From Proteiniclasticum sp. (lineage in GTDB: Bacteria; Bacillota; Clostridia; Clostridiales; Clostridiaceae), in contig NZ_DOPX01000010.1 of the NCBI RefSeq assembly GCF_003514505.1, positions 1-64,000 of the forward strand: DNA of 64,000 bases, given 5' to 3'. Below, one piece after another: positions 1 through 8,552 of the stretch. A program made the position numbers and the translations under genes. The notes beneath the pieces were generated by a model, which worked only from the letters and a program-made list of their open reading frames with translations, had not been told where the DNA came from and did no database searches. Within the stretch, counting starts at the first letter, position 1. Every line of letters begins with the position of its first letter.

Positions 1-996
1 ATCAAGGGTCTTAATCAGTCCGTGAGAAATGCACAGGACGGAATTTCTCTGATTCAGACAGCAGAAGGTGCTCTAAATGAAACACACTCCATTCTGAACA
101 GAATGAGAGAACTTGCTGTACAGAGCTCCAATGATACCAATACAAACTCCGACAGAGATGAGATTCAAAAAGAAATGAATCAGCTTTCCCAGGAAATCAC
201 AAGAATCTCTGAAAACACTGAGTTTAATACTCAGAAGCTTCTTACAGGAGACTTTGCAAGCAAAAAGCTTCACATTGGTGCCAATGAAGGCCAAGCGATG
301 GAAGTTTCCATTGCTGATATGGGCTCAAATGCACTCGGAGTAGAAGGTAAAGTTGGATCAGCTACAGCTGTTACCGGTGTCGCAAACTTAAACGTAAGAG
401 CAGTTAATGGTGATACAGCCCTTACAATCAAGTTTGCAGCAGCTGGAAATGATGCTGTCACAGAAACAACAGCTACAAGATCTGGTGATGAAATCACAGT
501 TACATTGAAACAAGGAGCAGGTACTCCTGGTACAATAGCTGATACTCATGGAGCCATAGCTGATGCATTAAGCACGATTGAAGGACTTATCGTTGAGAAA
601 GCAACTGGATTTACAGCAGGCACAGCAATTGCAGCAGCTCCTGCTAATACAACCACAAGCACAACACTTGATGCCACCTATAATAGAGATATGGGAATCA
701 ATGTATCTACACAGGCTGATGCCGATGCGGCAATCACAACAATTGATAATGCTATTACATCTGTATCTGCAGAAAGATCCAAGCTTGGTGCTGTTCAGAA
801 CAGACTGGACCATACCATCAACAACCTGACAGCAACTTCTGAGAACCTCTCAGCTGCTGAGTCCAGAATAAGAGACGTAGATATGGCTAAGGAAATGATG
901 GAGTTCACAAAGAACAACATCCTGAACCAGGCATCTACAGCAATGCTGGCTCAGGCTAACCAGATGCCACAGGGAGTACTTCAGTTACTCGGCTAA
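1..996 (+). CDS. fliC: Flagellin (5' end outside window)
   Basis: This is the structural subunit of the flagellar filament, exported by the flagellar type III system. The reading frame is open from base 1, so the true start and the first part of the N-terminal D0/D1 helix lie upstream; the GTG at 22 is an internal Val codon. The conserved N-terminal D1 segment is clear (NAQDGISLIQTAEGALNE, then RMRELAVQSSNDT). The conserved C-terminal helix is also clear (SAAESRIRDVDMAKEMMEFT, then NILNQASTAMLAQANQ). The middle, roughly residues 110-230, is an Ala/Thr-rich variable surface region, as is usual for the exposed D2/D3 domains. A hairpin terminator follows 14 bases after the stop. Family assignment is certain; which flagellin paralogue it is cannot be told. 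Confidence 0.97.
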   Translation: MKGLNQSVRNAQDGISLIQTAEGALNETHSILNRMRELAVQSSNDTNTNSDRDEIQKEMNQLSQEITRISENTEFNTQKLLTGDFASKKLHIGANEGQAMEVSIADMGSNALGVEGKVGSATAVTGVANLNVRAVNGDTALTIKFAAAGNDAVTETTATRSGDEITVTLKQGAGTPGTIADTHGAIADALSTIEGLIVEKATGFTAGTAIAAAPANTTTSTTLDATYNRDMGINVSTQADADAAITTIDNAITSVSAERSKLGAVQNRLDHTINNLTATSENLSAAESRIRDVDMAKEMMEFTKNNILNQASTAMLAQANQMPQGVLQLLG

Positions 997-1009
997 TCAA
1001 AATATTAAA

Positions 1010-1040
1010 GGTAGACAGTTTCATACTGCCTACCTTTTTT
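1010..1040 (+). terminator. Rho-independent terminator after flagellin
   Basis: A 10-bp stem (GGTAGACAGT paired with ACTGCCTACC, one mismatch) with a 5-base loop is followed by six T residues at 1035-1040. It starts 14 bases after the flagellin stop and would end the filament transcript. The remaining bases to 1215 are AT-rich and show no gene. Confidence 0.85.
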
Positions 1041-1215
1041 CATACTCTAAAAATATTAGCTAGTTCCTAGTACGTATACACCATCCCTAGCTTTTCAATC
1101 TTATCAACAAACCATACTTATCCATGATACGGTAAACCCTGATATTAGTAGCCATAAGTTATTGTACAAAATGGCTAGATTACTGAAAATGCTCTAATTA
1201 ATCAATAATTTTAAG

Positions 1216-2277
1216 TTAAAGAGTGATAACAAATGTAAATTTGTTATTATAAAACTCTTTTTGACCAATTTTTACTAGTGAATTTGATGATACAGAATAT
1301 GCAATGCTATGAATCTCACAAACTCGTTTTGCCAAGTAAAGCCCAATTCCGCTTCCTTTTATGGATGTTTCGCAAGCATTTTTTCCTCTGTAACCATATT
1401 CAAATATTTTTTCGTACTCTTCTTTCTCAATTTTAGGACCTAAAGATTCAAATTCAATGAATAACCTTTCCTTTTGTTCATTGAATGAAATATTTATTTC
1501 TTGATTTGAAGGAGAGTACTTTATTGCATTTTCAAGAATTACATAAGGTAAAATGTCAAATGTTTCCAAGTTCAACTTTATACTACTATAAGACTCCCCG
1601 CTCTTATTAATATATATTAATTTTTCTTTAGCTGATGGCTCAAGGCATCTAATAATTACATTAAATCTGTTATATACCTTTTCGGTAACCTTATCAAATG
1701 TTGATGTAGTTAAACTATCATTTAGTAAATCGAAACGCGTAAAGTTAAATCCTATGAGTCTACCAAAGTGAAAAATCTTTAGAGAGATATCCATTAAGTG
1801 CTTATCTTTCTTCTTCCCAGTCGATTCTCTAATAAGCTTCTCACTTAAAGTTTGAATCTCTGCACTCCATGTTATTGTTTCATGTTTTAATGACATAAAA
1901 AAATCAGTTAACTTTTTTTGTGATTCATAATATTCAATCTCACTCTTACAACTATTAATAATTTCATTCATAGTATTCATATCAAGAATTGGATTATAGT
2001 TATTTTCTGTAAAAACTAATTTTTTATATAGCGCTCTATTAATATACCCTTTCATTCTAAAACATGTGAAAATAATTATCTCTGACGAATTTCTATATAC
2101 ATAGCTACTCATTCCATACGGACACTGATGAAAGCCTTCTTCAGTTTTTATTAACTCGTAAAATTGCTTGCATTTCATGTCCTTAACTTTATCCAAGCAA
2201 CTATTTGAGCACTTAACTAATTGACCATCTATAATTAATCCTTCAGATTCGATAAACCGTGGTAAAAATGTAATCAT
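1216..2277 (-). CDS. Soluble sensor histidine kinase-like protein
   Basis: A 353-residue protein with a C-terminal HATPase domain. The N box is ENAIKYSPSNQEI and the G box is GSGIGLYLAKRVCEIHS, separated by an FEYGYRGKNA-type lid. A candidate phospho-acceptor helix lies near residue 125 (FFMSLKHETITW). No transmembrane segment is visible. The first 75 residues carry several cysteines (near CSNSC and FHQCPYGMSS) and may be a small-molecule or metal-sensing module; a PocR-like fold is only a guess. It overlaps the upstream receiver gene by 4 bp (ATGA), so the two are translationally coupled and probably partners. The base composition is clearly more AT-rich than the rest of the window, which suggests acquisition. 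The kinase fold is fairly sure; the signal and output are unknown. Confidence 0.8.
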   Translation of the reverse strand: MITFLPRFIESEGLIIDGQLVKCSNSCLDKVKDMKCKQFYELIKTEEGFHQCPYGMSSYVYRNSSEIIIFTCFRMKGYINRALYKKLVFTENNYNPILDMNTMNEIINSCKSEIEYYESQKKLTDFFMSLKHETITWSAEIQTLSEKLIRESTGKKKDKHLMDISLKIFHFGRLIGFNFTRFDLLNDSLTTSTFDKVTEKVYNRFNVIIRCLEPSAKEKLIYINKSGESYSSIKLNLETFDILPYVILENAIKYSPSNQEINISFNEQKERLFIEFESLGPKIEKEEYEKIFEYGYRGKNACETSIKGSGIGLYLAKRVCEIHSIAYSVSSNSLVKIGQKEFYNNKFTFVITL

Positions 2278-2972
2278 ATCTTCACCTTTGCACTTATTAC
2301 AGATTTGATAATTGGCGTTAATATTAACTCATATTCTTTCAATGCTTTATAATTTTGGAATAATAAAACCATCTGTGCTTTATTTGGTAGCTTTCCTTGC
2401 CTATAAGATTTAACAAACATATCTTCAAATATTGCAACATCTCTTGTTCTAACACCTTTTTTTTCTAAGTATTTTTTTATTTTTCCCCAAGACAAACAAG
2501 GATCAATTATTTCACCTATAGATTCATCAAGAATACTTTCCCATGTACTCTTAGACTGTCCTTTTAGAACCCTCTTATCAGCATACTCTTGAATCAATTC
2601 TATCTGACTATTTCTCAACGTTCCTGCTGTATAAAGTATTAGTTGTTTATTCGGATACATCAAACGAAGATCTTTAATAAGACCTGCTCCTTCATTTTCA
2701 TCACTCGTATTAACCCCTTGTAAATCACATAAAATAATGTCATAAATTGATGCATCATAAATATCTTCAAGGTATTCTTTATACCTTACATCATATCCAC
2801 TTTCCTTCCTTAAAACTTCAATGATACTTAATTCACTATCATCAATAAATAATATTTTAAATTTCTTTCTCATTTCCATATCGATTTCTGGTCTAGAATA
2901 CGAAATGTCGTCTATACTACATTGACCTATAAACTTGTTTTTTAGGTAGAACACTATGCTTTCTAATCTCAC
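2274..2972 (-). CDS. Receiver-domain response regulator without classical DNA-binding domain
   Basis: A 232-residue protein with an internal receiver domain at roughly residues 36-150. Visible are the acidic pair in KILFIDDSE, the phospho-acceptor Asp in DIILCDLQG, the switch Thr in LILYTAG and the conserved Lys in RVLKGQS. The C-terminal 80 residues (around SWGKIKKYLEKKGVRTRDVA) do not look like an OmpR, NarL or NtrC output domain, so the output is unknown. The start is the GTG at 2972, with AAAGGAG 8 bases upstream. It precedes the kinase gene with a 4-bp overlap, so a two-component pair is likely. The region is AT-rich, like the kinase gene. Confidence 0.78.
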   Translation of the reverse strand: MRLESIVFYLKNKFIGQCSIDDISYSRPEIDMEMRKKFKILFIDDSELSIIEVLRKESGYDVRYKEYLEDIYDASIYDIILCDLQGVNTSDENEGAGLIKDLRLMYPNKQLILYTAGTLRNSQIELIQEYADKRVLKGQSKSTWESILDESIGEIIDPCLSWGKIKKYLEKKGVRTRDVAIFEDMFVKSYRQGKLPNKAQMVLLFQNYKALKEYELILTPIIKSVISAKVKI

Positions 2973-3019
2973 ATTAATTACTCCTTTAGATATTTTTATG
3001 ATATATTTTTATTATATTT

Positions 3020-3708
3020 TTAAATTGTTTTTTTATCATATAAAATATAAAATCCACTACCTACTAAAGCAAACTCCATTTCCCCAACACATTCATACTG
3101 AAACACAGGACCATCCAGTTCTAGATAGGTCTCAACCTCTAAAGTATCCAGATTGATCCTGCAGACCCTATTATTCCCCATATCCGAAACACAAAGCATA
3201 TTCCCCAGTAGTGTAAGACTTTCTGGATAGCAGAACAGGCTTCCACGATCCATACCGATTTCTCCATCAGAAATTGAAATTTCCAAGCTTCCATCTTCCA
3301 AAGAGAATCTTTTTACAGTGTGGGATGTAGGGTAAGCACACCATATGGAGCCCCCATACACGGCAATATCATAAACCGTATCTATACTTCCCATCTCTTC
3401 ATATTTCCTCATAAGGAATCCACTTCTATCAAATTTGTAGATGACAGATTCCTGATAATAGCACACATAGAGAGAACCATCCTGGTCCCAACACCTTGAA
3501 GTACTCCTATCATCAAACCTAACCACCATGGGTTCATAAAGCTCTCCATAAAAGGCTTAAAATATTCTTCTCCCGCGATTTCCCCAATCTCACCACGATA
3601 TTTTCTGTACGCTCTGTTTCCATAATCATCAGATACTACATAATAAAGATCCTTGTTGCCACTACAGATTTCTGCAACACTTTCACTAATTAATTTCAAA
3701 TAGACCAC
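3020..3708 (-). pseudogene. Frameshifted beta-propeller/NHL-like protein
   Basis: Two overlapping minus-strand frames (3708 to about 3550, and about 3550 to 3020) form one gene if a single base is restored in the A4 run at 3550-3553. The repaired protein has about 229 residues, and the join would read EEYFKPFYGELYEPMV. The start is a GTG at 3708 behind AGGAGAAGGA. The downstream part has repeated blade-like segments (DGSLYVCYYQ; GGSIWCAYPTSHTVKRFS; MLCVSDMGNNRVCRINL) typical of NHL or SMP-30 type propellers. No signal peptide is visible. It lies 47 bases upstream of the receiver gene on the same strand. Whether this is a real frameshift or a sequencing error in a homopolymer cannot be decided here. 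Confidence 0.65.
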
Positions 3709-3817
3709 TCCTTCTCCTCTAGCATTACAAACAAAGACATCCAGTAGAAAGAACTAAACCACTGATCATTTCCTGCTTCGATCCATCTTCTTTTACACAA
3801 TAAATTCACTTAAGAAG

Positions 3818-4330
3818 TTATCGATCCCACTCCACCTCTGAAAACCAGGTGCCTTCACTAAGCTTTTCAGAAAGCGCCACACTATCTACATGGTTCTGAG
3901 CCGGTGCTGCAAAGAACTTTTTTATTCTTGGCTGACTCCCTTCTTCATAAAAAAGGATCAGAATCTCTTCAAAATCCTTGGTAGAAACATATCCCCCATG
4001 CTGCATAGAGTTCAGCTGGTTTTCCTTCTCGAAGAGGCTGACGTCACCTTCTTCATTATGGAAACGAATGAGAACGTGTTTGCCATTCCATGGATGAGAA
4101 CTGTCTGAAAAAGTAAATTCCCCCTCAAACTCATTCATCGAAAAGTAGCGGTACTTGGCCGTTCCGTGGATGGTTACTTCCATGACCATATCCTCGCCTT
4201 CACTGAAGCTTCTTTGTATGCCGCTCAGCGTACTTTCTATCTCTTTTTCGTAAGGAAGGACATAGGCTATAACAGCTCCCAGAACCAGAAAGATCAAAAA
4301 CAAACTGCTATAGATCCATCTTCTCTTCAT
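3818..4330 (-). CDS. Hypothetical protein with N-terminal membrane anchor
   Basis: About 170 residues. The start is taken at the ATG at 4330 (MKRRWIYSS), which has AGAGGTG upstream; an ATG 12 codons earlier has no better signal. A single hydrophobic segment, roughly residues 6-25, acts as anchor or uncleaved signal. The rest is a mixed beta-rich soluble domain that should be outside the membrane. I do not recognise the family. It is monocistronic between a frameshifted gene and a divergent esterase gene. Confidence 0.6.
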   Translation of the reverse strand: MKRRWIYSSLFLIFLVLGAVIAYVLPYEKEIESTLSGIQRSFSEGEDMVMEVTIHGTAKYRYFSMNEFEGEFTFSDSSHPWNGKHVLIRFHNEEGDVSLFEKENQLNSMQHGGYVSTKDFEEILILFYEEGSQPRIKKFFAAPAQNHVDSVALSEKLSEGTWFSEVEWDR

Positions 4331-4553
4331 ACACGTACACCTCTCCATTTCACATAGGGATATCAATCTAAAACTTCAGTAAATTCAGAATATATTTTTT
4401 ATATTTCTATCTTAATATATTCACAGATACAACACAATGAAATTTCTATTCTTTTACTCTCCTAAATTAAGAGCAAATTGTAAGTCCTCTTCTTGGATGC
4501 TACAATTTATTTAAATGAAGAAGAGAACGTCCATCCGAAGGAGAAGAAGCAGC

Positions 4554-5372
4554 ATGATACACGAAACCATGAAGATCACACAAGAAGGTTCCCTGGAATA
4601 CGCCAGACTCGCCACTTATCTTTGGGAGGACTCTCCCGAGATTCCCATAAAGAAAAGAGCATTAGTCCTCATCTGTCCCGGAGGAGGCTACCATAGAACC
4701 TCCGACAGAGAAGCGGAAGCTGTTGCCCTCAAGATCATGTCCATGGGTCATCACGCAGCCGTGCTCCGATACTCTGTAGCACCAGCCCGTTTTCCTGTGG
4801 CTTTAAGAGAAGTGGCCAGCAGCGTAACGCTCTTAAGAAAAAAAGCAGAAACGTGGCACATAGATAAGAATAAAATTGTTGTTATGGGCTTTTCCGCAGG
4901 CGGCCACCTGGCTGCAAGCTATGGGGTCTACTGGAACTCGCCAATGCTTTTAGAAAGCACCGGGGCGAGTTTGGAGAATCTCCGTCCAAACGGCCTCATC
5001 CTAGGCTACCCCGTCATCACCGCATACGAACCACACCGCCATGAAGGAAGCATCCGAAACCTGCTGGGAGACTACTGGCAGGAAAAAGACCTCCAGGAGA
5101 AAGTATCCCTAGAAAACCATGTTGGATCCCATACGCCTAGAACCTTTCTCTGGAGCACCTTTAAAGATGATACGGTTCCAGCAGAAAACTCCCTGGTCTT
5201 TGTCCAGGCACTGATGAAAAAGAAAATCCCGGTGGAGTTTCATCTCTATGAAAGAGGCGGACATGGACTCTCCTTAGCAAACCACATCACCGACAACGTT
5301 GCCCACACCTGCTATCAGAAAGAATGCCAGAACTGGATTGATCTTGTAGAAGTCTGGCTACAGAATCTATAG
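4554..5372 (+). CDS. Alpha/beta hydrolase, acetylxylan-esterase/BD-FAE-like
   Basis: A cytoplasmic serine esterase of the alpha/beta hydrolase fold, about 272 residues. The oxyanion-hole stretch is CPGGGYHRTSDRE, the nucleophile elbow is GFSAGGHLAA, and the likely catalytic His is in ERGGHGLSLAN near the C-terminus, with an Asp in STFKDDTVP before it. No signal peptide is visible. The start is placed at 4554 (MIHETMKI) because AAGGAG lies upstream; the in-frame ATG at 4515 has no ribosome binding site and would add a strange Lys/Arg-rich tail. A small MGMT-like gene follows 23 bases downstream, so they are probably cotranscribed. Substrate not determinable; deacetylation of sugars is common in this family. 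Confidence 0.85.
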   Translation: MIHETMKITQEGSLEYARLATYLWEDSPEIPIKKRALVLICPGGGYHRTSDREAEAVALKIMSMGHHAAVLRYSVAPARFPVALREVASSVTLLRKKAETWHIDKNKIVVMGFSAGGHLAASYGVYWNSPMLLESTGASLENLRPNGLILGYPVITAYEPHRHEGSIRNLLGDYWQEKDLQEKVSLENHVGSHTPRTFLWSTFKDDTVPAENSLVFVQALMKKKIPVEFHLYERGGHGLSLANHITDNVAHTCYQKECQNWIDLVEVWLQNL

Positions 5373-5395
5373 AAGACCCCAAAAGGAGAACCGCC

Positions 5396-5704
5396 ATGAG
5401 TACCATTCTCAATGAAAACCTCATCTACGAAATCCTCTCCGTGGTGGAAGAGATCCCGCCAGGTAAAGTGGCCACCTATGGCCAGATTGCCCGTCTCATC
5501 GGAAGAGAAAAGAACGCAAGGCTTGTGGGCAGTGTCCTAAAAAGATCCGAATACTACGGAAGCTATCCCTGCCACCGGGTGGTGAATCATTCAGGACGCC
5601 TGGCGCCCGGCTTTCCAGAGCAGAAAGAGCTTCTACTAAAAGAGGAAGTGCCTTTTAAAAGCGAAAAACAGGTGGACATGAAAAAAGCCCAGTGGGATGT
5701 ATAG
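5396..5704 (+). CDS. Small MGMT-type DNA-binding/alkyltransferase domain protein
   Basis: 102 residues, corresponding only to the C-terminal DNA-binding and active-site domain of O6-methylguanine-DNA methyltransferases. The helix-turn-helix (PPGKVATYGQIARLIG) and the active-site loop YPCHRVVNHSGRL are present. The Cys of PCHR is retained, unlike in alkyltransferase-like (ATL) proteins, where Trp usually replaces it, so methyl transfer is possible. The usual N-terminal domain is absent. The ribosome binding site AAAAGGAG lies 8 bases before the ATG. Likely role: repair or recognition of O6-alkylguanine. Confidence 0.88.
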   Translation: MSTILNENLIYEILSVVEEIPPGKVATYGQIARLIGREKNARLVGSVLKRSEYYGSYPCHRVVNHSGRLAPGFPEQKELLLKEEVPFKSEKQVDMKKAQWDV

Positions 5705-5793
5705 ATGGTAGAACTCCTGTTGAGATGATGAGCTATACCTATACCACATCCACCACATAACTGCAAAACCCCATAAATCAAGGAGGAACAAAT

Positions 5794-6648
5794 ATGAAGC
5801 AGCACATAAAGCTCAAAGACGGCACCTCTATGCCAAGGCTCGGACAAGGAACCTGGAACATGGGAGAGGACCCGAAGCATCAAAAAGAAGAGATAGAAGC
5901 TCTCCAGGAAGGGATCCGTTTAGGGATGACGCTTATCGATACTGCAGAAATGTACGGAGAAGGACGCTCTGAAAAACTGGTGGGCGAAGCCATCAAGACC
6001 TTCCCCCGGGAAGACCTTTTTCTTGTATCCAAGGTCTATCCTCACAATGCTGGCCGGAAGAACATTTTCACCTCTCTAAAGAGAAGCCTTGAAAGACTGG
6101 ACACCCCATACCTCGATCTTTATCTTCTCCACTGGAGAGGCAGCGTTCCACTTTCTGAAACCATTGCCTGTATGGAGGAGATGAAAAAGGAAGGACTCAT
6201 CAAGAACTGGGGGGTCTCAAACTTTGATACTGACGATATGCAAGAACTGCTTTCATGCCCATCTGGAGATCAGTGCAGCGTAAACCAGGTGCTCTACCAT
6301 CTGGGCTCCCGAGGCATCGAATATGATCTTCTCCCTTATCTGAAGGAAGAGAACATTGCCCTCATGGCCTACTGCCCCTTGGGTCATGACAAGAACAAAA
6401 GAAGAAGAATCACCGAACACCCTGTGGTAAGAGAGGTGGCAAAAAAGCATAGCATCACACCTCTCCAGCTGATGCTCTCTTTTACATTAGTAGAGGACAG
6501 CATCTGTTCCATTCCCAAAGCATCTTCTCTACCCCACGTGAAAGAGAATGCCGAAAGCTTACACCTTACGCTCACAGAAGAAGACCTTCTGCGTCTTAAC
6601 GAAGCGTTTCCAGCCCCAAGAAAAAGCGTCCCCTTGGATATGCTCTAA
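5794..6648 (+). CDS. Aldo/keto reductase
   Basis: A cytosolic NADPH-dependent carbonyl reductase, 284 residues, with a (beta/alpha)8 barrel. The family signature is visible: DTAEMYGEGRSEKLVGEA carries the catalytic Asp and Tyr, VSKVYPHN the Lys, LYLLHWRG the His, and GVSNFD follows. The C-terminal cofactor motif is SIPKASSLPHVKENA, a variant of IPKS. The start has AAGGAGGAAC upstream. The bidirectional terminator at 6677 ends the transcript. Substrate unknown; the family acts on aldehydes and ketones. Confidence 0.93.
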   Translation: MKQHIKLKDGTSMPRLGQGTWNMGEDPKHQKEEIEALQEGIRLGMTLIDTAEMYGEGRSEKLVGEAIKTFPREDLFLVSKVYPHNAGRKNIFTSLKRSLERLDTPYLDLYLLHWRGSVPLSETIACMEEMKKEGLIKNWGVSNFDTDDMQELLSCPSGDQCSVNQVLYHLGSRGIEYDLLPYLKEENIALMAYCPLGHDKNKRRRITEHPVVREVAKKHSITPLQLMLSFTLVEDSICSIPKASSLPHVKENAESLHLTLTEEDLLRLNEAFPAPRKSVPLDML

Positions 6649-6676
6649 AGCACTTTCATAACTTCATTTCTAAACA

Positions 6677-6714
6677 GATAAAGGCATAGGAAGCTGCCTT
6701 CCTATGCCTTTATC
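6677..6714. terminator. Bidirectional terminator between convergent genes
   Basis: A perfect 17-bp inverted repeat (arms 6677-6693 and 6698-6714, loop CTGC) with T-rich flanks on both sides. It serves the aldo/keto reductase on the plus strand and the ABC ATPase on the minus strand; its right arm covers the ATPase stop codon. Confidence 0.9.
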
Positions 6715-7459
6715 CTATGAGTACTGTTTTTCTGCCAAAGGCACTGATGATTTCTGACTCCACCCCATAGACTTCTTTCATGATCTTCGGCGTCACCATG
6801 GAAGCCTCACCATAATCATGAACCTTTCCGTCTTTCAGAAACAAAAACCGGTCGCAGTAGCGAAGGGCTAAATTAATGTCATGGATCACCACAAGGCTGC
6901 CCATGCCTCTTTCCTTCGTGATCTCTCTCATGAGACCCATCATTTCCACCTGATTTTTCGGATCCAGACTGCTGGTGGACTCATCCAGAAGAAGCAGTTT
7001 TGGATTCTGAAGAAGGGCCCGGGCAATCATCACCTTCTGGACCTCTCCTCCAGAAAGCTCATGGATGTACCGGAGAGAAAAGGGAGAAAGTCCAACTCTT
7101 TCCAACGTTTCCTCGCAAAGAAGAAGATCTTCCTCTGAGACCCCCCACTTCATGTGGGGTTTTCTGCCAAGAAGCACCGCATCAAACACCGTCATCTCAT
7201 GAATCTCATTCTTCTGGGCCACAAAAGCCATCTGCCTTGCCCGCTCCGCCGAAGATAAAGGCAGCATGCTTTTCCCCTCCACATAGACACTTCCATGGCT
7301 GGGCACCCGGATTTTACAAAGGCAGGAGAGAAGGGTGCTTTTTCCAGCGCCGTTATTCCCTAAGACGGCCACAAACTCTCCTTTTCCCATACGAAAACTC
7401 ACATCTTTCAGAATCTCGGTTTTTCCGTAGGAAAAAGAAATCTTATCCACTTGAATCAA
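6710..7459 (-). CDS. ABC importer ATPase, FecE/FepC type
   Basis: The energy-coupling subunit of a type II metal-chelate importer, 249 residues. Walker A is GNNGAGKSTLL, the signature is LSGGEVQKVMIARALL, Walker B is KLLLLDESTSSLD, and the switch His is in LVVIHDINLA. It is the last gene of a three-gene operon, 7 bases after the permease gene. Substrate class (iron chelate, cobalamin, nickel or other) is not visible in this subunit. Confidence 0.94.
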   Translation of the reverse strand: MIQVDKISFSYGKTEILKDVSFRMGKGEFVAVLGNNGAGKSTLLSCLCKIRVPSHGSVYVEGKSMLPLSSAERARQMAFVAQKNEIHEMTVFDAVLLGRKPHMKWGVSEEDLLLCEETLERVGLSPFSLRYIHELSGGEVQKVMIARALLQNPKLLLLDESTSSLDPKNQVEMMGLMREITKERGMGSLVVIHDINLALRYCDRFLFLKDGKVHDYGEASMVTPKIMKEVYGVESEIISAFGRKTVLIG

Positions 7460-7466
7460 ACTACAT

Positions 7467-8549
7467 TCACCTCCGCTTTCCTTTCTTCAGGATCAGGTAG
7501 AGAAAAAGAGGTGCCCCCAAAAACGATGTGATGGCACCGATGGGAAGCACTGCCGGCGTTCTCACGGTCCTTGAAAGAAGATCCGCAAAGAGCATCAGCA
7601 TACTGCCAAGAAGGGCAGAGCCTGGAAGGAGGAAGCGGTAATCACTGCCCACAACCTTCCGGACCATATGGGGAGCAATGAGACCGATGAAGCTGATGGT
7701 GCCCACAAATGCTATGGCCGTGGCAGAGATCAGCGTGGCGAGAAACATGCTCACAAGAATCAGCCGCTCCACAGGAACGCCAAGACTCTTCGCCGTCTGA
7801 ACACCGCTTTCCATGGCATTGTAGTTCCATCGGTTGTAAAAAAAGTAGAGAAAAGACAAAAGAGACGTGATGAAAATGAGCGCAATCTCTTCACTTCCCG
7901 CCCGGCCAAGACTCCCAAAGGTCCAGTAGACGATGGACGCCACCATCTCGTCGTCACTGAAGTACTGGATGAGGGTGGTGGCACCGCTGAACATGGCACT
8001 GAGGGCAACCCCCACAAGGATCATCACCGTGGGGGAGACCCCACGGACCTTGGAGAGAAATAAAATCAGCACCGTGGTAGTCATGCCTCCTAAAAAAGCC
8101 AAAATCACAATGATATAAGGATGGGTGAAGGTGATGCTGGAAAGAGCGTTTCCAGAAACTTTGCTCCCCGCATGGAAATACACAATGGCCACAGCAGCGC
8201 CAAAGGAAGCCCCTTGGGAAACCCCTAAAGTAGAAGCCGAGGCCAAGGGGTTCCGAAGAACACTCTGCATGACGCAGCCTGCAAGGGCCAAGGCCATGCC
8301 CACCGCCACCGCCGTCAAAACCCTGGGCATCCGCACCTGGAAGAGGATGGTCTTCATGGAGGCATCGCCGCTTTTTCCAAGAAGCGTATTTAGCACATCC
8401 TTCAGTGGCATCCCGGAAGACCCCACTGAAAGTGACAAAAGAGCCATGAAAATAGCCACGAGAAGAAGACCCAGAAGAAAGAGCGCTTTTCTTCTGGTAT
8501 AGCGCTGATAGCCTGTACTTGTGGTCTCTTCTCTTCGTACTGTCTTCAT
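7467..8549 (-). CDS. ABC importer permease, FecCD family
   Basis: A polytopic membrane protein of 360 residues, about ten transmembrane segments, of the BtuC/FecCD family. Typical stretches are RMPRVLTAVAVGMALALAG, NPLASASTLGVSQGASFGA and GLIAPHMVRKVVGSDYR. The coupling region GLIAPHMVR contacts the ATPase. It starts 3 bases downstream of the binding-protein gene and ends 7 bases before the ATPase gene, so it is operonic. One FecCD gene is present, so the permease is presumably a homodimer. Confidence 0.94.
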   Translation of the reverse strand: MKTVRREETTSTGYQRYTRRKALFLLGLLLVAIFMALLSLSVGSSGMPLKDVLNTLLGKSGDASMKTILFQVRMPRVLTAVAVGMALALAGCVMQSVLRNPLASASTLGVSQGASFGAAVAIVYFHAGSKVSGNALSSITFTHPYIIVILAFLGGMTTTVLILFLSKVRGVSPTVMILVGVALSAMFSGATTLIQYFSDDEMVASIVYWTFGSLGRAGSEEIALIFITSLLSFLYFFYNRWNYNAMESGVQTAKSLGVPVERLILVSMFLATLISATAIAFVGTISFIGLIAPHMVRKVVGSDYRFLLPGSALLGSMLMLFADLLSRTVRTPAVLPIGAITSFLGAPLFLYLILKKGKRR

Positions 8550-8552
8550 TTT

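Noticed and set aside
4493..4696. 67-codon frame ahead of the esterase gene
   Set aside because: It overlaps the esterase gene in another frame, and no start signal is present.
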